The position numbers and the translations under genes were made by a program. From Azoarcus sp031546845 (GTDB lineage Bacteria > Pseudomonadota > Gammaproteobacteria > Burkholderiales > Rhodocyclaceae), in NCBI GenBank assembly GCA_031546845.1, contig JAVBJT010000003.1, positions 1-64,000 of the forward strand: DNA of 64,000 nt, given 5' to 3'. The stretch's first letter is position 1. Every line of letters begins with the position of its first letter. Of this stretch, positions 18,307 to 26,100 are shown piece by piece. A model generated the notes under the pieces. The model ran no database searches. It was not told the origin of the DNA and saw only the letters and a program-made list of their open reading frames with translations.

Positions 18307-18956
18307 TCCGTACCTGCCAGAAGTGGCACGAAACGCACGGTTTCGTGCCAACTTTCCTTGAAAACATGACCCTGTCGCTCAATGAGCAACAGCCGTTGAT
18401 CACCCATGCCGACCGGCACCATCAACCGCCCTCCCGGCGCAAGCTGAGCCTTGAGCGCTTGCGGTACTCCGACAGCCGCCGCGGCTACGATGATGGTATC
18501 GAAAGGCGCCACTTCCGGTAGGCCAAGGCCCCCATCGGCGTGTTTTAAGCGTACATTCGGTAGACGCAAAGGCCGCAGATTCGCACGCGCACGGTCAAGC
18601 AAAGGGCGAATCCGTTCGACCGTATAGACCTCCGTCGCAACGAAGGACAATACCGCAGCCTGATAGCCGCAGCCCGTGCCCACTTCCAGCGTGCTGCCAA
18701 GCTCCCTGCCCGCGCGCAGAATTTCGATCATGCGCGCAACCACATACGGCTGGGAAATGGTTTGCTGAAAGCCGATCGGAAGCGCGGTATCGTCATAGGC
18801 GCTATACGCCAAGCCTTCTTCGACGAACAAATGGCGCGGCACCTGCTGTATGGCCGCAAGCACCCTTTCATCCTGAATGCCTTGTGTGCGCAAACGTTCG
18901 ATCATGCGCGCGCGCGCGCGCGTCGCTTGTCCGCTATCGGCAAGGCGAGCGCTCAT
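18303..18956 (-). CDS. pcm: Protein-L-isoaspartate O-methyltransferase
   Basis: Starting at the ATG that overlaps the surE stop (ATGA), this gives 217 residues, the normal length of bacterial Pcm. SAM-binding motif I is LEVGTGCGYQAAVLS; upstream QTISQPYVVARMIE and downstream LKHADGGLGLPEVAPFDTI are typical family blocks. The enzyme methylates abnormal isoaspartyl residues in aged proteins and starts their repair. It belongs to the surE-pcm-nlpD-rpoS operon, so it is probably expressed in stationary phase. A (GC)n run of 17 bases lies near the start and encodes alternating Arg and Ala. Confidence 0.95.
   Translation of the reverse strand: MSARLADSGQATRARARMIERLRTQGIQDERVLAAIQQVPRHLFVEEGLAYSAYDDTALPIGFQQTISQPYVVARMIEILRAGRELGSTLEVGTGCGYQAAVLSFVATEVYTVERIRPLLDRARANLRPLRLPNVRLKHADGGLGLPEVAPFDTIIVAAAAVGVPQALKAQLAPGGRLMVPVGMGDQRLLLIERQGHVFKESWHETVRFVPLLAGTE
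18906..18922. repeat. Dinucleotide (GC)8 run inside pcm
   Basis: Seventeen bases of uninterrupted alternating G and C lie in the first 20 codons of pcm (residues RARAR). Such a run could slip during replication and throw pcm out of frame, or form Z-DNA. It may also just reflect an Arg/Ala-rich stretch in a GC-rich genome. Confidence 0.6.
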
Positions 18957-19696
18957 TTCCCCAGCCAATCCGTTACCGGCCCGATATGCCCAACATGAGT
19001 AAGATCGATCTGCAATGGTGTCACGGAAATAAAACCGTTCGCCACAGCATGAAAATCGGTTCCCTCGCCCGCATCCGCCGCGTCACCCGCCGCACCAATC
19101 CAATAGACCGTTTCATTGCGCGGAGTCGTACCGCGAATCACCGCTTCGGAACGATGGCGCTTACCAAGACGGGTAACTCGCATGCCTTGTAGTTCATCAT
19201 ATGGAACATTTGGGACATTCACGTTCAACAGTACGGGCTGTTTGAACGGCTGGCGCATAAAGCGCGCGGCCAAATCCCTTGCCACCGCCGCCGCCGCGGA
19301 AAAATCGGAAGCGCCTTTACCCACGAGCGATACCGCGATGGATGGCACACCAAGCAGATATCCCTCCGTGGCTGCCGCGACAGTGCCGGAATAAATGGTG
19401 TCGTCACCCATATTGGCGCCGTGGTTAACCCCGGAAACAACCATATCGGGCAAATGATCCAGCATGCCTGTCACGGCCAGGTGCACACAATCGGTCGGCG
19501 TTCCGTTAACAAAATAAAAGCCGCTTGCGGCCTTGCGTAGCGACAACGGGCGATCGAGCGTCAAAGAATTGCTCGCACCGCTGCGGTCGCGCTCGGGCGC
19601 GACCACCGTTACGTCCCCGATTTCGCCGAGCGCTTCGGCTAGCGCGGCAATACCGGGGGCAAAATAACCATCGTCATTGCTGACCAAAATACGCAT
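18953..19696 (-). CDS. surE: 5'/3'-nucleotidase SurE
   Basis: The second in-frame Met (MRILVSNDDGYFAPG) gives 247 residues, the usual SurE length. The catalytic metal site is the SNDD motif at the N-terminus together with the Ser/Asn region of SGVNHGANMGDDTIYSG and the preceding VVAPERDRSGASNSL. SurE is a metal-dependent phosphatase acting on nucleoside monophosphates and helps stationary-phase survival. It is the first gene of the operon with pcm, nlpD and rpoS, transcribed on the minus strand. The tRNA-Pro fragment and its terminator lie just upstream. Confidence 0.95.
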   Translation of the reverse strand: MRILVSNDDGYFAPGIAALAEALGEIGDVTVVAPERDRSGASNSLTLDRPLSLRKAASGFYFVNGTPTDCVHLAVTGMLDHLPDMVVSGVNHGANMGDDTIYSGTVAAATEGYLLGVPSIAVSLVGKGASDFSAAAAVARDLAARFMRQPFKQPVLLNVNVPNVPYDELQGMRVTRLGKRHRSEAVIRGTTPRNETVYWIGAAGDAADAGEGTDFHAVANGFISVTPLQIDLTHVGHIGPVTDWLGK

Positions 19697-19814
19697 TCTG
19701 GGATCCATACGGAGTACCGCAGCACAGACGGAAGGCCGCGTGCCGGACGTGCGATTCTAACATGTGCCCGTTGGCTGCCGAACGCAGTGCGGACTCACTG
19801 AAAACCAATACGGC

Positions 19815-19844
19815 AAACAAAAAGGCCATCCCGAAGAATGGCCT
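19815..19844 (-). terminator. Rho-independent terminator of the tRNA-Pro gene
   Basis: Read on the minus strand, AGGCCAT, an 8-base loop and ATGGCCT form a 7-bp stem that is followed at once by TTTTGTTTG. It lies just past the CCA end of the tRNA-Pro fragment, so it is the original tRNA terminator, retained on the chromosomal side of the island junction. Confidence 0.75.
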
Positions 19845-19859
19845 AAATGTTTTATTCAA

Positions 19860-19905
19860 TGGTCGGGGCGGCGGGATTCGAACTCGCGACCCCTTGCACC
19901 CCATG
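19860..19905 (-). other. Attachment site: 3' fragment of tRNA-Pro(GGG)
   Basis: On the minus strand this stretch reads as the last ~46 bases of a tRNA: anticodon loop with GGG, 3' anticodon strand GCAAG, variable loop, T-arm with GAGTTCGAATC, acceptor strand CGCCCCG, discriminator A and CCA. On the 5' side the match stops at the anticodon stem (CCTTC instead of CTTGC), so no 5' half exists here. This is the footprint of site-specific integration into tRNA-Pro. The integrase gene starts 194 bases further right, and the tRNA 5' half is expected at the other end of the island, outside this window. Confidence 0.82.
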
Positions 19906-20098
19906 AAGGTAAAAGTTCATTCCAGGTCGTCCCAAAGCATCCCATAAACCATTCCAAAACCTTGTTTTGTATGTAGAAAAAGACCTTTACCACTTCAGCC
20001 TCGTCTCATACAATCCAACCACATCCGGCAAATTTGTGGGGGGAAATGTGGGGGGAATTTAGCCACACAGAACTCTTCTAGACAACAAGGAGGCAGGC

Positions 20099-21532
20099 AT
20101 GGGCAAGCTGACCGTCAAGGAACTTGAGGCCCTTGGCAGCAAGGACCACGGCAAGAAACTTCGTGAAGATGGTGGCCTGATCGGGTCGGTGCGCTGTGGT
20201 GCCAGCGGGGTGTCGGTCTACTTTGATTGGCGCTATCGCTTCAACGGCAAGGTAAAGCAAATCGCGGTCGGTGCGTGGCCCAAACTTTCTCTTGCATCGA
20301 TTCGCTCAGAACGGGACAGGCTGAAAGTAGAGATCGACGGTGGGTCCGACCCGACAGAACGCCGCAAAGCAGAACGACTCAAAGTCAAAGTCGACCAGTT
20401 TGAAGAAATAGAAAAGCAGCAGAAGCGGCTTGACGAAATCGTCGCTCAGCGAACGAAAATCACTGTCCAGGGACTCTTTGAGCACTGGACTGAGGTTGAT
20501 CTTGTACGCCGCAAGGATGGAGGAAAAGAAGTTCGGCGCATGTTCGAAAAGGATGTGCTGCCAAAGATAGGCACCCTTGCCGTCGAGGATGTCAAGAAAG
20601 GTCACATCACACTCATCACCGATCCTCTATTGGCAAGAGGCGTCAACCGGATGGCGAAAGTCGTATTTTCTTTGGTACGACAGATGTTCCGGTTTGCCGT
20701 CGACCGGGATTACATCGAAGCCGATCCGACCGCAAGCATCCGAAAGGTCAAGATCGGCGGCCCGGATGCTGAACGGGAGCGAGTTCTCAGCCGAGCCGAA
20801 ATTCAAACGCTGTACCACCAATTACCTAACGCTAGACTGATGCCGCAAACAGAGGCAGCTGTCTGGATTGTTCTTGCAACACTCTGCCGTATTGGGGAAT
20901 TGTCAAACGCAAAATGGTCTGACATCGACCTCGATAACCGACGCTGGCGCATCCCTGACACCAAGAACGGCAAGCCTCACGAAGTGCACCTGTCGGATTT
21001 CGCGGTAGAACACTTCCACAAAGTGAAAGCACTCAGCAATCTTGATATTGCATGGGTCTACCCGGGCCGAGACAAGAAGACGGCACTCTCTAGCAAATCA
21101 GTTACCAAACAACTAGGTGATAGGCAACGCAGCAGCGAGCCGATGAAACGGCGCAGCAAATCCACCTCTGCCTTGACGCTACCGGGAGGGAAATGGGGGC
21201 CTCATGACTTGAGGAGGACCGGCGCCACAATGATGACTCAGTTAGGCGTGCTACCCGATGTCGTTGAGCACTGTCTGAACCACATTGAAGAGAACCGAAC
21301 GAAGCGCGTTTACCAGCGGCATACTTACGAACGGGAAATGCAGGTGGCCTGGAAGATCCTTGGCAAGCATTTAGCCCGCCTGACGGCGCACCAAGGGGAT
21401 GCTTCAGATTCTGCAACCAAGAACATAGCGCCTCCAAGAAAATCACCGGGGGCTCGCAAGAATGCTGCCCAAGGGACAGGCACACTACGGCAGGTCCATG
21501 TACCGTCGTCGGAAACCGTACCCGCAGCATAG
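20099..21532 (+). CDS. Tyrosine-recombinase integrase of the genomic island (DUF4102/P4-like)
   Basis: This 477-residue protein has an N-terminal DUF4102-type arm-binding domain (residues ~1-90), a core-binding domain, and a catalytic domain. The visible catalytic residues are Arg in LCRIGELSNAKW, His and Arg in GPHDLRRTGATMM, His in VEHCLNH, and the nucleophile Tyr in RVYQRHTYEREMQ. Integrases of this class insert islands and P4-like prophages into the 3' ends of tRNA genes, matching the tRNA-Pro fragment immediately upstream. The C-terminal ~50 residues are a low-complexity tail. It is not an integron integrase: the IntI-specific insert before the second Arg box is not seen. Confidence 0.92.
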   Translation: MGKLTVKELEALGSKDHGKKLREDGGLIGSVRCGASGVSVYFDWRYRFNGKVKQIAVGAWPKLSLASIRSERDRLKVEIDGGSDPTERRKAERLKVKVDQFEEIEKQQKRLDEIVAQRTKITVQGLFEHWTEVDLVRRKDGGKEVRRMFEKDVLPKIGTLAVEDVKKGHITLITDPLLARGVNRMAKVVFSLVRQMFRFAVDRDYIEADPTASIRKVKIGGPDAERERVLSRAEIQTLYHQLPNARLMPQTEAAVWIVLATLCRIGELSNAKWSDIDLDNRRWRIPDTKNGKPHEVHLSDFAVEHFHKVKALSNLDIAWVYPGRDKKTALSSKSVTKQLGDRQRSSEPMKRRSKSTSALTLPGGKWGPHDLRRTGATMMTQLGVLPDVVEHCLNHIEENRTKRVYQRHTYEREMQVAWKILGKHLARLTAHQGDASDSATKNIAPPRKSPGARKNAAQGTGTLRQVHVPSSETVPAA

Positions 21533-21660
21533 GCGGACCGAGCATGGAACGCCACGGTATCGCGTTCTTCCTGCCAGAATTTCTTCCCTGCGGGATCAGT
21601 GCTTTCACCTCGACAACGCCGCATAGGTCTACTCGGTGAGCAGCGCGACGGCCCAGGCAT

Positions 21661-21727
21661 GGCTAACAATCCAGCGGACAGTCGGCCAACTGTGCCACCC
21701 ACCTGCCGCTGACCTTCGTCGTTAGGT
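21661..21727 (+). repeat. attC-like recombination site upstream of the ART cassette
   Basis: The site runs from GGCTAAC (R''-like) to GTTAGGT (R', matching GTTRRRY). Inside it, CAGCGG pairs with CCGCTG, and ACAGT with ACTGT, so the single strand can fold as an imperfect hairpin of attC size (67 bp). It closes 5 bases before the ART start codon. One mismatch in the R'' box separates it from the consensus. Confidence 0.65.
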
Positions 21728-21732
21728 AGCTT

Positions 21733-22260
21733 ATGCCTTTCAGCGCATGGCACGGTGGACGTGCATACTTCTCCGAGTTCTCCGAGAAAGCTATTCGCTC
21801 TGGAGAAGGCGATGCACTTGGGTGGGGGTTCTATTTTGCAGAGCACAGAAAAGGTGGTGAGTATTTTGCCGAGTACCTAAACTTCAGGGATGGTGCAGGC
21901 TATCTGTACGAAGTGCAACTTGAGATATCGGATGATCAGATCCTTCCTCTTGATTCACCGTATTCCAAAGTTAATCCTCATGTTCGGAGCCGTATCTCAC
22001 AGGTATTTCGTGGAAAGGAAATCAGTTTGGGGGTTCATTCCGCGTATCGCACTCTCCGAGATAAGCTGGGCGACAAAGGAGCTTCCGCCGCGCTTCGAGA
22101 AGTTGGCATTCTTGCGCTCACTGCTTACGAAGGTACAAAGTCAGGGCACGGTATGACGTATCTTGTTCTAGAGGGGGCATGTATTACACCAGCGCGCATA
22201 TTCAAGTTCTCGAAAGACCCATATGAGTGGCAACCGCTGCCTATTCCACCAGCCACCTAA
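21733..22260 (+). CDS. ADP-ribosyltransferase-like protein (ART-PolyVal type) in an integron cassette
   Basis: This 175-residue protein begins MPFSAWHGGRAYFSEFSE, then IRSGEGDALGWGFYFAEHR. This pattern (an early HG, a GxGxxxxGWGxYFAE block, then a residue run leading to YLYEVQLE) matches the ART fold seen as a domain in large phage polyvalent proteins, where it modifies targets by ADP-ribosylation from NAD. Here it stands alone. The stop codon TAA lies inside the R'' box of the following attC, and the start lies 5 bases after the previous one, so the gene fills a complete cassette. No own promoter or clear antitoxin is visible. It may be a toxin or anti-phage effector; catalysis is not proven from sequence. 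Confidence 0.65.
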   Translation: MPFSAWHGGRAYFSEFSEKAIRSGEGDALGWGFYFAEHRKGGEYFAEYLNFRDGAGYLYEVQLEISDDQILPLDSPYSKVNPHVRSRISQVFRGKEISLGVHSAYRTLRDKLGDKGASAALREVGILALTAYEGTKSGHGMTYLVLEGACITPARIFKFSKDPYEWQPLPIPPAT

Positions 22261-22320
22261 CCTCTCGTTGTAGGGGGGCGCTACCGATAGGCGATGCGCC
22301 CCTGAACTTGGACGTTAGAG
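22255..22320 (+). repeat. attC recombination site of the ART cassette
   Basis: The site runs from ACCTAAC (RYYYAAC) to GTTAGAG. Internal arms GGGGCGC and GCGCCCC pair, and GTTG-TAGGGG opposite CCCCTGAAC leaves an unpaired G, the extrahelical base typical of attC. ACCTAAC is the exact reverse complement of GTTAGGT at 21,721-21,727. This is what is expected if both belonged to one circular cassette. The overall layout is close to the classic 59-base elements. Confidence 0.78.
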
Positions 22321-22343
22321 CGCACGGCGTGACGAAGCAGTCG

Positions 22344-22478
22344 ATGAAAAAACCTCGGACAAAAGAACTGGACGAACTGCGAGAGATTACATGTGCAGCA
22401 ACTCGCGAAGCGTTGAGGGATTACGGACCGATTCCTGAACTTCAGGCTAAGGGGCTTATATTGGGAACGCTCTTTTGA
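22344..22478 (+). CDS. Short open frame in the next, truncated cassette (44 aa)
   Basis: Starting 23 bases after the attC, an ATG opens 44 residues (MKKPRTKELDELREITCAAT, ending LILGTLF). Composition is coherent and hydrophilic, but no attC closes the cassette downstream, so it is likely a partial cassette cut off by a later rearrangement before the XRE gene. It could encode a small antitoxin-like peptide, but there is no direct evidence. Confidence 0.35.
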   Translation: MKKPRTKELDELREITCAATREALRDYGPIPELQAKGLILGTLF

Positions 22479-22694
22479 CCTGCCCGTTTTTTTCGTTCCG
22501 AGCCATTCCGCCATTATGTTCGCGATGTCGTTTTCAAAAGACAACACGCGTTGGCCGCACCGCGTCATCGAGACATGATGGGTTTCCAAAAAGCCCATCG
22601 TAGCGCCCGCGGTTCAGTGCCGCCACCCGAAATTCGCGCGGAAATCGCCTGAATTCGGGCGCAGCCCGGATGAACCTTGTTCGACCGGTAGTGT

Positions 22695-22943
22695 TTATCC
22701 GCGATCGCTATCGTTTTCGGTTTGCGGAAAATCGAGCAAGTCGGCCGGGTTCAATTCTAGGGTCTTGGCAAGGATGCAGATGTTGAGCAACGCGATGTTG
22801 CGGATGCCCCGCTCCACCCCGCTCAGGTAGCTGCGGGCGAGCCCGCTCTCGAGCGCGAGGCGCTCCTGGGAAATCCCTCTTTTCTTGCGTAGCGCGGCAA
22901 GGCGGACGCCGAAGTATTTTCTGGGGTCGTAGTCAAGTTCCAT
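22695..22943 (-). CDS. XRE-family transcriptional regulator (copy 1)
   Basis: This 82-residue protein is almost entirely one Cro/CI-type helix-turn-helix (residues ~12-66): RLAALRKKRGISQERLAL, then ESGLARSYLSGVERGIRN. It is closely similar to the regulator at 59,197-59,451 (same MEL-YDP start and same SQERLALESGLARSYLSG core). Its upstream region carries three tandem 15-bp direct repeats that also precede the second copy, so it probably represses its own promoter and perhaps genes on the opposite strand. The large haemagglutinin gene lies divergently 255 bases away. Confidence 0.88.
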   Translation of the reverse strand: MELDYDPRKYFGVRLAALRKKRGISQERLALESGLARSYLSGVERGIRNIALLNICILAKTLELNPADLLDFPQTENDSDRG

Positions 22944-22976
22944 AGCGTTTCCGTATTGAAAGGAAAGCTATAGAGG

Positions 22977-23021
22977 CACGCTCCATGAATCCACGCTTGA
23001 TAAGACCACGCTTTATGAGTT
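22977..23021. promoter_or_regulatory. Triple 15-bp direct repeat, probable XRE operator (copy 1)
   Basis: Three adjacent 15-mers each begin CACGCT and share an A/T-rich second half: at 22,977, 22,992 and 23,007. They lie 34 bases upstream of the XRE start codon. The same arrangement, order and spacing occurs at 59,485-59,529 upstream of the paralogous regulator. Repeat conservation between two loci whose flanking DNA differs argues for a protein-binding function. Confidence 0.68.
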
Positions 23022-23197
23022 ACATTTTCACCATCCGTTAGTCGCAAAACAAACAAAATGGTATTGAGGAATACCTGTAGTTTTTGTTAAAAAATGTGTA
23101 TATATGGGCCCCGGCGTCATCGGTCTCCACCCCGACGCCCAGGTCGCCCGCGCAACCGCACGGCACCCACCGACAACAATGACATTGAGGCCCAGAA

Positions 23198-26100
23198 ATG
23201 GCCAGAAAGGATGCAGCCTGTCCCGCTGAGGGGGACGTTTTTCCATTCAATTCGCGCTCATTCAGCGCAGCGGCCCTGCGCGATCTTACCAATCCCCACT
23301 GGCCTCGCCGCCTTCTCGCCCTCGCCACCGCCTTTCTCCACCTCCTCGTCTTCGTTATCGCCCCCGCGCAAGCCGCCCCGATTCTCGACCCGCTCGCCCC
23401 CATCAACAGCACCCCGCGCCTCGAAACCACCGCCCGTGGCGTCCCCGTCCTGCACATCGCCCCCCCGGATGCCGGCGGCCTCTCCCACAACCGCCTCCAA
23501 CAACTCGACATCGACGCCCTCGGCCTCATCTTCAACAACAGCACGCGTGGCGGCACCACCCTGCTTGGCGGGCAAATCGGCCCCAACACCCAACTAGGCG
23601 GCACCCCCGCCCGCACCATCCTCACCGAAATCACCGGCCCGCTCCCCAGCCGGCTGGCCGGCCCCCTCGAAATCTTCGGCACCCCCGCCTGGGCCATCAT
23701 CGCCAACCCCAACGGCATCACCTGCAACGGCTGCGGCATCCTCAACGCCCCGCGCCTCACCCTTGCCGCCGCCCGCATCGACTGGACCGACCCCAGCGCC
23801 GGCCTCGACACCACCCGCCGCTTCAAACTCCTCATCGAAGACGGGCGCATCGACATCGGCCAAGGCGGCATCGAAAGCACCCGCGCCGCCCTCGAACTCA
23901 TCGGCGGCGCCATCCACATCGCCGACCCCGTACGCGCGGGCGCCAACGCCCTCACCCTGCGCGCCGGCCCCGGCGCCTGGCAACCCGACACCGGCGCCTG
24001 GCAACCCAGCACCTCCACCGACACCCCCACCTACCGCGTCGACGCCACCGCCTTCGGCGCCATCAGCGCAGGCCAGATCGACATCCTCGTCAGCGGCCAA
24101 GGCGCCGGCGTGCGCACCGCCGCCGACCTCGCCGCCCGCGCCGCCGACCTCACCCTCAGCGCCGACGGCGACATTCGCCTTGCCACCACCTACGCCAAAA
24201 ACGACGCCACCATCACAAGCCACAACGGCCAACTCCACCTCACCGGCGGCACCACCGCCAGCGGCAACCTCACGCTGGACGCCGCCGGCAACCTGCACGG
24301 CGACGGCCCCATCGAAGCCGCCCGCACCCTCACCGCCGCCAGCCGCACCGGCAACCTCACCCTTACCGGCCCGACCCTTGCCGAAGGCGGCCTCACCCTG
24401 GACGCCGCCCACAACCTCACCACCCTCGGCCCGCTCACCGCCGGTGGCGAACTCCAGATAAGCGCCGGCTACAACGCCGCCCTCACCGGCCCCACCAGCA
24501 GCGGCGGCGACACCCGCGCCCGCGCGCTGACCGGCGAACTCCAACTCAAAGGCCCGCTCACCACCGGCGGCGCCACCCGCCTCAGTGCCGGCACCACACT
24601 CACCACCACCGCCCCCATCCAAAGCCAGCGCGACGCCACCCTCACCGCCCCCACCCTCAACATCCTCGCCCCCATCGCCAGCGGCGGCCAACTTGAACTC
24701 ACCGGCACCCACCTCACCATTGGCGCCGACCTCGCCGCCGCCAACGGCACCCGCCTCAACGCCGACAACCTCACCTTCGCAGCCCCCGGCGGAGCGCTCG
24801 CCATTGGCGGCGACCTCAGCCTCACCCTGGCCAACGCCCTCAACCTCACCACCGCGCTGACCATCGGCGGCAACGCCCACCTCCAAACCGGCGGCGCCGC
24901 CCACTTCGCAGCCCCGCTCGCCACCGGCGGCAACCTCCAACTCCAAAGCGGCGGCGACATCCTCCTCGCCCACCCCCTCACCGTTGGCGGCAACGCCACC
25001 CTCACCGGCGACGGCATCACCCTCACCGACGCCCGCATCGCCGGCACCGCCACCCTCGAAGCCGGCGCCGGCGCCCTTACCACCGGCGCCCTGCTCACCG
25101 GCGGCGCACTCACCGCCACCGCCGGCGGCGACATCCACATCGGCGGCCCACTCGCCACCGGCGGCGCCACCACGCTGACCACCGGCGGCGCACTCACCCT
25201 CGGCGCCGATGCCCTGCTCCTGGGCGATGCCACCCTCACCGCCGCCGGTGCCACCCAACTGGCCGGCCAACTCGCCACCGCCGGGCGGCTCACCCTCACC
25301 ACCGAAAGCCTCACCACCGCCAGCAACCTCCTCGCCACCGGCCCCCTCAGCGTTGCCGCCGGCGCTGGCCCCATCCACATCGGCGGCGCACTCGCCAGCG
25401 GCAGCACCCTTAACCTCACCAGCGGCGCCGACATCACCCTTGCCGGCCCCGCCAGCGCCGGCGGCGACACCACCCTCAGCGCCGCCAACAACCTCACCCT
25501 CAACGGCAACGCCCTCCTGCGCGGCCCCGCCACCCTCACCGCCGGCACCACCCTCACCACCGCCGCCGACCTCACCGCCGCCGGCCCCTTAACCCTTGCC
25601 GCCGCCGACATCGCCCTCACCGGCGCCGGCAGCATCGCCGCCACCGGCGACATCCACGCCAACGCCGCCCACAACCTCGCCCTCGATACCGGCGGGCGCC
25701 TCTACACCCTCGGCGCCATCGGCATCGACGCCACCACCCTCACCAACGCCGGCGCCATCGCCGCCGCCCAAAGCCTCACCGCCCACACCACCACCGCCAC
25801 CAACACCGGCCAACTCGCCGCCGGCACCACCCAAACCCACACCGGCAACCTCACCAACACCGGCGTCATCCACGCCCCCCAACTCGCCCTCACCGGCGGC
25901 GGCACCAACAGCGGCCAGATCGGCGCCGACACTCTCACCCTCGGTGGCGCCTACTGGAGCAACACCGGCGCCCTCTCCGCCAGCGCCCTCGGCATCGACG
26001 CCGCGCTCAACAACAGCGGCACCCTCGGCGCCAACACCCTCAACATCAACGGCCCGAGCTTGAGCAACAACGGCCTCATCAGCGCCTCCACCCTCGACAT

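Noticed and set aside
20099..21532. Integrase as an integron IntI
   Set aside because: It has the DUF4102-type N-terminus and tRNA-targeting context and lacks the IntI-specific insert, so it cannot be assumed to move the attC cassette.
23594..25674. Two long overlapping minus-strand frames (594 and 401 codons)
   Set aside because: They are antisense to the TPS and beta-helix part of the exoprotein gene and have no domain or ribosome site.
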